Shown piece by piece: positions 1 to 9,300 of a stretch of 20,397 bases of DNA. The first letter of the stretch is position 1; every line of letters begins with the position of its first letter. The translations under genes were made by a program, and so were the position numbers. Source of the stretch: Rhizopus sp. PT2906 (taxonomy: Eukaryota; Mucoromycota; Mucoromycetes; Mucorales; Rhizopodaceae); the NCBI GenBank assembly GCA_025529335.1, contig JAMYHX010000654.1, positions 1 through 20,397 on the forward strand. The letters run 5' to 3'. A model generated the notes under the pieces. It ran no database searches. It was not told where the DNA came from and saw only the letters and a program-made list of their open reading frames with translations.

Positions 1-2331
1 ATAAAAGAGGGATTGCTATTATTGATCGGCTTGACTCGCAATAATACTGAAATTCAAAAGATCGTTACTTTTCAAGCAACATTTGAAAAGCTATTGTTTG
101 TTATTGAGGAACAGGAAGGGATCTCAGGAGACATCATTGTGCAAGATAGCTTAACGTTAATGCAAAACTTGCTGAGATATAATGTATCTGATCAAGTCTA
201 CTTTCGTGAAACAAGCTGTATTCAACAAATCCCAGGACTTTTGGGCTATGTAGGTGATGCTGACGCAGATCACGTTCCTTTTTCCTTTGAAGATTGGCCA
301 GAGCAAAAAGTAGCAAACACTGTCCTGGTCTTACAGTTGATCCGTATTCTGACTGAACCTGGTAACAGTAGTACACCTATTAATCAGACAGTTATGGTTC
401 AAAGTGGTATCCTGTTGCCTATCGTTCAGCTGGCTCTTTGTTCAAACGTTCCATCTATTGTCCGTACAGAAGCCTTGTATGCTATTGCTTATGTTGTAGA
501 TGCAAACCGTCAAAACCAAGATACCTTTGCTAGAGTCGTTGTCGCCTGTCCACCTGCTTTAGGGGAAGATAGACAGCCTATTCCAAATGCGGCATCAAGC
601 CTTCCTAGACCTGCTCTGGTTTCCTTAATCTCTATTGCTCTGATGGAGGATCATGGTATGGTATATAGTTATTCCAGTAGAGCAGCTGCAGCTTATGTAG
701 TGTACAGCTGTCTATCAGAGAACCCTGATGCTCAGCTTGTTTTGGCATCTACTTTGAAAGTGCCCCCAGAGGATAATGCTAACAGTCCATATAATGGTAT
801 GTACAATAGAAATAACGCTTTACAGAAAGGGGGAAACTTAGCTTTATTAGATAAACCTCATTCGGCTGGGTCACTGCTTTTAGAAATGATTGAAAATTGG
901 GAACAGTCATTAACTGATCCATATAAAGCTTGGTTTGCTTGCAGTATTTTATCATATGTCATCCGCAATAATGAAAAAGCAAAAGAAATAGCAGGAGATA
1001 TCGTATTTGGAGATGAGACCAAGGGAGAGGATCTCATTCCTCTCTTACACCAAATCGTTGCCCAGCTGTTAATGGCCATGAAGAACCATATGACGAACCC
1101 TCGTATACCCATCGGCTACCTCACTTTATTGTGTACTTGGCTTTATGAAAGTCCCAAGTCTGTTGCCTCATTCTTATCAGAAAGCACCCATGCTCAATTT
1201 GTAAGGCTGCTTTATTGATTATACATAAGCTCTGATCCTTTTATTTTGTAGTTGATTCAAGAAATGCTTTCTTCAACAAATGATCCTATCGTTCAAGGAT
1301 TGATTGCTTATCTACTTGGCATTGTATATCAATTTAATGATGATCCTGATACTCCCTTGGACAGGTATTACTTGACATCTAATAATAAGAGCAGCAACAA
1401 TAATAACATATATCAGAACAAAGCTCCAAAGTATATTTTCTAGTCGACTGGATCAAATGAATAGCTTATTGGCTCGTCTTCGTGATAGTTCTGCTATCAA
1501 AAATGCACCACAGTATTTGCAAATGTCAGAAGAAGAATCAATGAATAATAACAGTTCTTTACCATCCGTGCTGCTTGATAGTGTATTTGTAGACTTTTTT
1601 AAATCCAATTACGGTTAGTTCCTTTATGTTTGGTATGTGTGTAAAAACTCATTATCATTTACTGTAGAAAACGTTCAAAAGTCATTAAAGAAGAAACCTT
1701 CAAGTTTCAACAAGATTGAAAGCAGAGAGAGTAAGTTGATATTTTAAAGAGTGTATTGCATATTGATCATCATCATCATAGACTCCCTTACTCCTTCTAG
1801 TCCGGTTGTAACTGATGAAACTGTTCAATCACAAAAGGTTACTATAGATAAACAGACAGCTCAGATAACATCCCTTGAACAGAAAGTGGCAGATTTGCAG
1901 GCATTTGTTGAATCACTGGTATACATCTAAAAGAAAAAGTTTAGCGAAAAGATCTAATTCCACCCCTTTTCTAGACAGTAGAGAATGAACAACTAAAGAA
2001 GAATGTAGAGTCTCTTACTACTGAGAATAGTTTATTGAAAGGGCAAGTGTCAGGATTAGAAAGTCAATTGAAGGAAAAGGCTACTGTAGATGAATCAAGT
2101 TTAATACATGAATTAAAAGACAAGTTAAATCAACAGAATACCAAGTTTGAAGAACTCGAGAGAGAGAATGAGGATCTACTTGTTTTGATGGGTAAGGGGA
2201 GTGGAAATAAAAGGGAAAGGAATATACTTATATCATTTAAAGGTGATCAAGATTTGCAAATAAAAAAGTATAAGGATAGATTAAGAGGACTTGGACAAAC
2301 TGTATCTGACAGTGAAGAAGAAGAGGAATAA
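1..2331 (+). CDS. USO1: General vesicular transport factor USO1/p115 (5'-truncated by window edge)
   Basis: Long tether that docks COPII/COPI vesicles at the cis-Golgi. The frame is open from base 1, so the start lies outside the window. Inferred exons: 1-1200, 1252-1364, 1444-1613, 1668-1730, 1782-1918, 1975-2191, 2243-2331. All introns are GT-AG and phases agree at every junction. The first two exons encode the helical armadillo-like head (for example RNNTEIQKIVTFQATFEKLL, and a later GNLALLDKPHSAGSLLLEMI). From about 1800 on the protein is heptad-rich coiled coil (ITSLEQKVADLQAFVESL, then ENEQLKKNVESL). It ends in the acidic tail DSEEEEE, as expected for the p115 family. The last intron (2192-2242, 51 bp) has no stop and is a multiple of three, so the 3' exon reads open with or without splicing. 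Family assignment is firm; exact splice sites are inferred. Confidence 0.9.
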
Positions 2332-2334
2332 ATA

Positions 2335-2948
2335 TTAATTAGGTCTATCTTGTATAATGTAGTCCTTCTTTTTCCAAAAGCTTGTTGATTCAACTTGTAC
2401 TCTTTGTGAATTGGCTGAAGGAATTCGAATACTTGTCATATCAACATGGCTTGAGTTGTCATGATCGGTTATTGTTAACTGAGATGGTAATGATTGCCAA
2501 TGAACTGTCTATAATCTGTAATAAGTTTATGAATATCAGATTTATTTTCTTTATTACTTGTGCATGAGTTCCTAACTGAGCAAACTGAGAGAAAGGGATG
2601 ATAAGTCCACTTGCTTTCCAGCGGTCATACAAAGCTCTCTTTGTTGGATCTCCCAAGATATCATATGCAGCTTTGATCTTATCAAATTGAGCTAATAAAA
2701 CAAGAGTTATTTATCATGAAATAGCAATAACAATAACAATAACAATAATAATAGTAACCTGAATTAGAGTTCTTGTCAGGATGATGTTGTAATGCTAAAC
2801 GTTTATATTCTGTTCTAATTTGTTCGGACTAATCATATTATATAAATTGACCTCCTTGTAACAGTTTTTTACTTACTGTACTGGAATCTACACAATTAAG
2901 AATAGAATAAAGATCTTCTTCCTTTTTCAAGTCAAAGAGGGATTGCAT
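2335..2948 (-). CDS. DNAJC12-like J-domain co-chaperone
   Basis: Small J-protein that should stimulate an Hsp70 ATPase, probably in the cytosol. Exons on the minus strand: 2948-2877, 2828-2759, 2691-2558, 2508-2335, giving 149 residues. It starts MQSLFDLKKEEDLYSILNCV. The J domain spans about residues 10-75, with helix II RTEYKRLALQHHPDKNSNSA containing the HPD motif, then FDKIKAAYDILGDPTKRALY. After the domain, YDRWKASGLIIPFSQF followed by QTVHW matches the pattern of human DNAJC12 (YDHWRRSQMSMPFQQW, then MHW), which is why I prefer this subfamily to a generic DnaJ. The C-terminus ends FWKKKDYIIQDRPN. The 49-bp last intron is needed to join HAQ to TVHW; without it the frame ends early. Its stop codon lies 3 bp from the USO1 stop on the other strand. 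Confidence 0.85.
2722..2755. repeat. AAC/AAT trinucleotide-like microsatellite in an intron
   Basis: Tandem ATAACA/ATA units inside the second-last intron (2692-2758) of the DNAJC12-like gene. Likely slippage-prone; no function apparent. Confidence 0.7.
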
Positions 2949-3131
2949 TACAAATAAAAATAATAATAAAAAAAGTATTTCTAAAAGTTATATCGCATAA
3001 TTTAAAACTTTATAATACAAAATATATAAAATACAACGGAAGGACGTTACTTTCTAGAAATAGTGTATTTCCACTCTCAATACGACTGAAGTGCACCCTA
3101 AAAAGAAAGAGATACACAAAGAAGGATTGAC

Positions 3132-3480
3132 GATTGTTGTATCTTCTACTTAAAGCAGAAAGGTATGAAACCTAAAGAAGCTGTCGCGTCTACTAACGTT
3201 AACTATCACACTGCACGAAAATGGAAACAACAAGAGAAAGAAGACTCCTAGGTAGCTTCGAGTTTCATAAGAGAGTAAATCTTATGCCAATTCGTCCTAA
3301 AAAGCAAATTGAACGACTGCCACAAGGAGCATATAAAGATCTTCTTTGACTACAATTCAAGAGCAACCATCGTAGACGCTGTTGAGAATTTGACAAAGAG
3401 CTTATGAGGGGCTTGAGATGAAAAAAGTCTAGAGAGAAAGACGAGTGTGACGTTTGGGTGCAGAGGATTTCTTCTTGACT
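3132..3480 (+). pseudogene. Relic of a Tc1/IS630-type (DDE_3) transposase N-terminal region
   Basis: Two non-contiguous coding pieces are readable. 3132-3251 encodes FYLKQKGMKPKEAVASTNVN and YHTARKWKQQ, the helix-turn-helix style of N-terminus common in mucoralean Tc1/IS630-like transposases, and ends at a TAG. About 3339-3410 in another frame encodes KIFFDYNSRATIVDAVENLT then stops. No DDE catalytic core is visible in the rest of the gap, so this is a truncated, frameshifted fossil. It sits in the 590-bp interval between two minus-strand genes (2949-3539). Apart from AT-rich promoter-like DNA around 2949-3060 I see nothing else there. Family assignment rests on recognised motifs, not a search. 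Confidence 0.6.
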
Positions 3481-3539
3481 CAGCATAAAAGCAAAGAGAC
3501 ATGTTTGCATGAATAAAGTGATATATGTACACATTTTTA

Positions 3540-3967
3540 TTAAGACAGGTCATCATCATCAAAGTCATCATCAAACGTAGCTATTTCTATTCATGAAAGC
3601 AATGAATAATAATAATAATAATAATAACAGAATCAAATTCTTACCAGCCATAAAGTCTTGATCTATAATCGATTTTTCCATATGCATTGTATAAAATACT
3701 GCGTCACCTTTTTCATCCATATCATTCCATTGATGTTGTGATGAGCCTTCATAATGATCTGAGAAATCAGAAGCAAATTTTGGAATGGATATTGCTGGTG
3801 AATCAGGATATATTTTACTTTCTTCTTCTTCTTCTTCTTCATTTCCTTCAGTCATTACAAGATCTTCATTTTTGGCTTATTTTTTTTATAAAAATATAAA
3901 TGAATACAATGCATTAAGACAAAAAGATGGAAATCAAACCTTCATGATTCCAGTTTGAGTTACTCAT
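3540..3967 (-). CDS. Small acidic protein, candidate COP9 signalosome subunit 9 (CSNAP-like)
   Basis: Three exons on the minus strand: 3967-3940 (28 bp), 3875-3645, 3580-3540, giving 99 residues. It starts MSNSNWNHE, runs through a Glu stretch (EEEEEEE) and a mid-region PAISIPKFASDFSDHYEG, and ends EKSIIDQDFM plus an acidic tail FDDDFDDDDLS. Human COPS9/CSNAP (57 residues) ends with EKAVHADFF and FEDLFDDDDIQ, which aligns well with this C-terminus: EK, DF, a single F, then FDDDD and two final residues. Against the call: the match is short and acidic, and the N-terminal half is longer than in known CSNAP. If right, it would bind the CSN3/CSN5/CSN6 face of the signalosome through its C-terminal Phe/Asp motif. 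It lies 119 bp downstream of the DEAD-box gene on the same strand. The last intron carries an (AAT)n run at about 3605-3627. Confidence 0.5.
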
Positions 3968-3976
3968 TTTTTAATA

Positions 3977-3996
3977 GAAAGAAAGAAAGAAAGAAA
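3977..3996. repeat. GAAA tetranucleotide repeat
   Basis: Five GAAA units just upstream of the start codon of the small acidic gene, within the 119-bp gap after the helicase stop codon. Probably part of its 5' leader or promoter. Confidence 0.7.
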
Positions 3997-4086
3997 AAAA
4001 GTGAGTTTGTCTATGTCGAGTATTTATTTTACAATAAAAAATAAAAAATATATAATGAATTGAAAATGCATGCTTTTAATTACACA

Positions 4087-6165
4087 TTAACGTCTGCCAC
4101 CATAATTGCTGTTGTTGTTATTTCTTCTACCATAATTGCCACGGTTATTGTTGTTGTAGTTATTATTTCCATAGCTATTGTTGGAACGATTGTTGTTATT
4201 ATAACTATTGCCTCGTCCATAGCTATTTCCTCTATTATAACCACCTCCACCGCCACCTCTGACCTCACGATCTTGAAGAGGAGGCAATGACTTGGGAGCA
4301 CTTAGGGTAATATTGCGAGCTGTCCATCTTCTACCAACTAATAGCACTTCACCGTCTTCTGTTACTTCACATCTAGATGATTTGATGTCAAATACAACAC
4401 CCATAGAGTCTTGTGTCATACGCCATCCCTTAACATCATCGTAACCTAATTCGGGGTATTCACGAGTGATAATGTTACGAATGTATCCAGGATGCTGGAT
4501 CGCATAGGATATTTGTGCCAAAAGAGTCGTCTGTCCTTCTTGTGATGTCAATAAAGAACGGCTAGGAACACCTTGATGATAACCTGTCATGAAGGCTAAT
4601 GCAGCAGCTACAGCATTAACAGCACCATGCTTTTCAATTAACTGCTTGGCTGGTTCTTCAAAGTAAGGTAACACATCTGGCTTCACTAAATCAATAGACT
4701 TGAATGCATCTTCAGTTGTAGCTTCAATGATATCTTCAGGGCGAGGAGCAGAAAGTTGTTCGAATTGAACACCAGTACGCTTGGAAATGTATGACAATAA
4801 GCCTTCTTCAGCTGGCTTATAGAACGTAACGCACACACCAGAACGTCCGGCACGACCAGTACGTCCAGAACGATGAACATAAGTTTCGGGATCTTTAGGT
4901 GGTTGACAGTTGATAACCAGATCGACTTGAGGAATATCGAGACCACGAGCTAATACATCTGTACAGACAATACACTTGTATTTGCCTTCTCTGAACGCCT
5001 TCATAGTAGCTTCACGTGATGCTTGAGCAATATCACCATGCAAAACAGCAGCATCTTGCTTGATCTTGTCATGAGCACCCAATTCATTTGCATCTGCCTT
5101 GGTTGCACAAAAGATGACAGTTAATCCACTACGACCATATACATTGACTACATCACCAATGATATCTGCACGGGCATGGTAGGAAGAAGGCATAGCGATA
5201 TGACGAATATTGGTGTTGGTTCTATTCTTTGCATTACCAATCAAATCAATACGTTCATAGTCTTCCTTGAGGAAACGTTGGATGGTTTGCATGACAGATT
5301 CAGGAACAGTGGCTGAAAATAACAATGTTTGATAGTCACGAGTCTCTTTTTGTTCTTGGATGTTTGATAGCAAGTTAAACATGTCTTCTTCAAAGCCACG
5401 AGCGTCCAACATTTCATCTGCTTCATCCAAAATGATAAATTTGAGATCATGCAGCTTCATGTTTCCAAACTTGATATGGTCCAAAATACGTCCAGGTGTA
5501 CCAACCACAACATCAACACCTTCTCTGAACACGCTTGTTTGTTCATTATAGGGAACACCACCATAGACAGGAAGAGTCTTTAAACGGTTTCCAGAGACTT
5601 GTTCAAAATCACCGCAGACTTGCTTAGCCAAATCACGAGTAGGACACAGAACGAGCACACGAGGGGCACGACCACGACGTTCCTTGTAGTCTTTATCCAA
5701 AGCAAGTCGTTCGACAACTGGAATAGCAAAGGCCAATGTTTTACCTGTTCCTGTACGAGCGCGAGCAAGAACGTCCTTGCCATCAAAGATGGTATCAAAA
5801 GTAGCTGCTTGAATATCAAAGAGAGATTTGATTCCCTTCTTTTCAAGGTTGTCAATCGTACTTTGAGAGATTCTGAAATTAGAAAGAAGCAAGTGATCAG
5901 GAATGTCACCATTTTCTGATCTCTTATCGCTTTCTTCAATCACTTTACGTTTTTTAACTTCAGGTTCAGGTGTTGTTCTTTCTGAAGTGACAGGAGTAGT
6001 ATTTTCACTTGGAGTTGATGCTTGATCATCTCTATCTCTCTTACGAGATCGCTTATCTCTCTTGTCTCTTTTATCAGCACGATCTGAAAAGACAGAGTGA
6101 GTGCTATGTTCAAGACAAGACTTGTATGCTCTTTTACCTTCTTTATTTTCTTTTCTTGATGACAT
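4087..6165 (-). CDS. DEAD-box ATP-dependent RNA helicase, DDX21/DDX50 (GUCT) type
   Basis: ATP-dependent RNA unwinding, expected in the nucleolus during rRNA processing. The frame is open for 692 codons, but 6084-6137 is a convincing 54-bp GT-AG intron (GTAAAA to TTTTCAG) without a stop. Splicing gives 674 residues and joins KENKE to a basic DKRDKRDKRSRKRDRDD stretch. Helicase motifs in order: Q motif around FRISQSTIDNLEKKGIKSLF, Walker A ARTGTGKT, PTRDLAKQV, TPGRILDH, DEADEML, SAT, CTDVLARGLDIP, and HRSGRTGRAG. After the RecA lobes comes a GUCT domain (for example RNIITREYPELGYDDVKGW), the signature of the DDX21 group and of plant relatives. The tail is Gly/Arg/Asn-rich (RGGGGGGYNRGNSYGRGNSY), a likely RNA-binding, disordered segment. 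The first coding exon is 28 bp. Its promoter must lie in 6166-6377, next to the transposon block. Confidence 0.93.
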   Translation of the reverse strand: MSSRKENKEGKRAYKSCLEHSTHSVFSDRADKRDKRDKRSRKRDRDDQASTPSENTTPVTSERTTPEPEVKKRKVIEESDKRSENGDIPDHLLLSNFRISQSTIDNLEKKGIKSLFDIQAATFDTIFDGKDVLARARTGTGKTLAFAIPVVERLALDKDYKERRGRAPRVLVLCPTRDLAKQVCGDFEQVSGNRLKTLPVYGGVPYNEQTSVFREGVDVVVGTPGRILDHIKFGNMKLHDLKFIILDEADEMLDARGFEEDMFNLLSNIQEQKETRDYQTLLFSATVPESVMQTIQRFLKEDYERIDLIGNAKNRTNTNIRHIAMPSSYHARADIIGDVVNVYGRSGLTVIFCATKADANELGAHDKIKQDAAVLHGDIAQASREATMKAFREGKYKCIVCTDVLARGLDIPQVDLVINCQPPKDPETYVHRSGRTGRAGRSGVCVTFYKPAEEGLLSYISKRTGVQFEQLSAPRPEDIIEATTEDAFKSIDLVKPDVLPYFEEPAKQLIEKHGAVNAVAAALAFMTGYHQGVPSRSLLTSQEGQTTLLAQISYAIQHPGYIRNIITREYPELGYDDVKGWRMTQDSMGVVFDIKSSRCEVTEDGEVLLVGRRWTARNITLSAPKSLPPLQDREVRGGGGGGYNRGNSYGRGNSYNNNNRSNNSYGNNNYNNNNRGNYGRRNNNNSNYGGRR

Positions 6166-6224
6166 TAAATAAGAGATCTATTATTTCGAATAATAAAAAA
6201 AAGAGGGAAAATACAGATGAAAAG

Positions 6225-6251
6225 AAAAAAAAAAAAGTCTTTTTAAAAGAC
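6225..6251 (-). terminator. Small hairpin followed by a T12 run (minus strand)
   Basis: Read on the minus strand, GTCTTTTAAAAAGAC (6251-6237) can fold back on itself and is followed directly by twelve T (6236-6225), then CTTTTC. Such a T-run can stop RNA polymerase III. It lies about 125 bp past the Fanzor stop codon and about 60 bp before the helicase start codon. It could end a small RNA from the Fanzor side or just be an A-rich promoter tract of the helicase gene. The rest of 6166-6377 shows no gene. Confidence 0.35.
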
Positions 6252-6377
6252 AGACCAACAAGCACCTACATATATTCCCCCAGAATTGGATATTGTGACG
6301 GTTAATACTTGAAAAATAAAATACATTACCTTTTGTAAGGCACAATTTGACGAATATCACACGTAGATGGAAACTTT

Positions 6378-9300
6378 CTAATTTCCTTGATCTTGTTGAC
6401 CTCTTGATAAAGCAGCTGGTTGAGAGTGAATGTTGAAATTGGAGCGTATATATTCAATCAGTACACTTCTAATGTTGGTTGCTACGTTTACATCTCGTTG
6501 CCAATACTTATAAAAATACAAATTAGATACTCAATAAGTCAACCCAAGAAATGAAAAACTTACTAGATCATTATTTCCATTCACTGGACACTGGTTACAC
6601 AGCTTCAGCGGATAGATAATATTATTTTGACGTACAGCTCTTCTTTCTGGACATCGACTACTCCAATGAAGAATACGGCCTTCTTCATCAAGACACTTTC
6701 TTCTAGACCTATTTTCAACACCGTTTATTCTATGCTTTTTTTTATTATGGTCGCAGGTGTTTAGTTCAGAAGTCACATTGTTCATTCGTCTTTGGCAGTG
6801 ACAGAGGTCTGGAATTCATCCACAGTGAACACAATCGCTTTTTGGGCTATTGCTCTTTGAACTTGCTTTACTGGAACAGGGGTATTACCTCTGTAGGTAC
6901 CACGAATACTTGCATCACCATATGTGACTATAGTTCTTCTTGTATCTTCATTTCCTCGCAACTCGTCTTGATGTTGACGTCTGAATCTTTTCCTTTTCTT
7001 GCGTCTTGTTGACTTTGATGAACAATGTGCAAGCTTGAATGCTTCATTTACTTTGGTTTGGCCAAGTACAACACGAGCAACATGGTCTTCAGCCATTTTC
7101 CGGTTTGAATAGGCATACCCTTTGTGTTCTCTGTATCGCCAGCTTCTCATAAAACCATGGACACTGCTAAACAAAGCAAAATAAAGACGTTTAGCTTCAT
7201 GTATACAAATACTGGCATTTGAAAAATAAACTTACTTATTGTGTGTTAGTGCAATAGAATGTAAAAAATCCATAACACCTTGGTTAGTGTATGTGTTTCT
7301 GGTTTTAAGTTGATCATATGAGGCTTGAATATCTGAGTTTAAACGGCTTGCCAACTCTTTTTGCTTGATCCAATTCATCCCTGAGCGCAACTTGTAAGAA
7401 GCATTGCTGTAAGCGAAAGAATGTTGCTTGGTAGATCGTTTGTCAACGAGTTCATCGACATCGCAATCAACAGCGTAGATAATATCACGTACTCCTATAC
7501 ATAAAAGAATTAGATTGAATCATGTTGGTCAAAAAAATCATCATCATGCCTGGATCTATTCCTATTATTCGGTCGTTTGCTGTAATACCAGTAGGCTCTT
7601 TATACAAGGGATACAAGCCTTTGGTACGATTAGTAAAGTCGACATTTTTTTTTTGTCTGATTAAATCCTTTTTTGCTTGTGGTACAAATTCTACGGAAGT
7701 ATTCTCAAAGAGGATACTGATCATATGACCATCAGTCTTCATACTACACGCCAAGTGACTTGTTGCTGAATTGGCTAAAACCCCAGTGTCTAGTTTGCCA
7801 ATGTTGAAAACAGTGTTCCAAAGATGCATCTTGTTCTCGTGTCCAAAGTAGAAGCAATCAAAGCCAGTAAGGCGAAAGAAATTGCCGTTAGGAATCATAA
7901 ATCTCGGAACCGGATGACCGTTTTGATGTGCCCTTTGGAAGAGAGTATATAGAGTTGGTATTCCACTGAGTGGCACATGTACCATTGAATGAGTAGCCTG
8001 AGGTAGTAAACTTCATAACTTGATTGGTGCATCTGGAAGTGAAGAAGCTGCTTGCAGCAAGCGATAGCTCAAACGAATAAACTTGAGGGGATGATTAGTA
8101 GCATAACCGTAATCATTGATAGTATCATAAGCAACTCCTCGAAATTCAGCTTCATATATTAGACGTATTTGATTGTATAATTGATTTAAATTGCCAAAAT
8201 TTCGTACTTCAATGTTCTCTTCTTCCTCTTCTTCAAACACAATTTCATCAAACAGAATATGATTTATGATTCCGTTGGCAGCTTTGTTTGCTAAAAAAGA
8301 AAAAAAAAAAGTAAATGAATGAGTGTCAGCATGACCATACTAGAAAAACTTTTTACCTAAAGACATAGTTGGCAATCTAATTTGCCGTTGCTGTTATTGA
8401 CGTTGCTGTGGCTGTGGCTGCTGTTGTTGTTGAAAAAAGTAACCTTTGAATATACGTATTATCCACAGTTTTGTCTTCAAGAAATGCATAGTGACATCTG
8501 GAAAACAAGATATTTACAGCATTTAAATAATCTTATTTTTTAAAGTTGGAAGAGAGGTACTTACTTTGAACAATGGTGCTTCCGTAAGCGTTTGATAAAT
8601 TTCTATGTAATGGATCCAAGGTAGGAATTGCATACCTGTAAGTATCGAGTCCTGGTTCCCTTCTTGTTACTTCGAAATCGTTAAAATTGTTCAGAATATG
8701 TGGGCTAAAACGCTACGACCAAACGTGTTAGATTTATAATGGCAGATAGTCGTTGTCTTGTACTTACTATAGTTGCGTTCAAATTGCTAGGATCAAGTAC
8801 TACTTTTCTATATAGATGACTTCAGAATGTTTCATTGGTTATTTTTGGTAAGCCTTGGGTTTGAAGGTTAGAATTAACCAAGCGAATTTGTTGAGTAATT
8901 ATTTCGGATTGTTGAAGTAATCGAGCATGTTGATTTTCCATTGAATTTAATCTTCTTATTAGTATATCCATGTTCATACATTCTCTTGCTGCTTCATTGT
9001 TGTTCAAAGTATTCTGGCTTTGTTGCTCGATTGGTTGCACTATTCTTAATTGATTTTCTGTTACTGCAATTCGTTCGCATGTCACCGTCAATATTTGTAT
9101 TTGCTCCAAACGCGCTTCTTCAGTTAAATCATTTTGTCTTAATATATTTTGCACTGTTTGTAAAGTTTGGAGAACGAGTTGATGTAATTCACGAAGATTT
9201 GCTATCATACGTAGATTTTGAATAGCTTGTCTTTCTAATAGATTCAGTCGTTCAAGATGCTCTGGTAACTCATTTTGCAAGTCTAATTTCCATTGTCTGA

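Noticed and set aside
4060..4301. Ile/Val-rich frames on both strands at the end of the helicase gene
   Set aside because: They are alternate frames of the Asn/Gly-rich helicase tail (AAT/AAC codons read out of phase).
8401..8430. Short CAG/CAA-type repeat that could resemble an array
   Set aside because: It is a poly-Gln microsatellite inside a Fanzor exon, not spaced repeats; no CRISPR array is present anywhere.
8941..9225. Plus-strand open frame rich in Leu/Phe
   Set aside because: Antisense shadow of the Gln/Leu coiled-coil exon; no splice or start context of its own.
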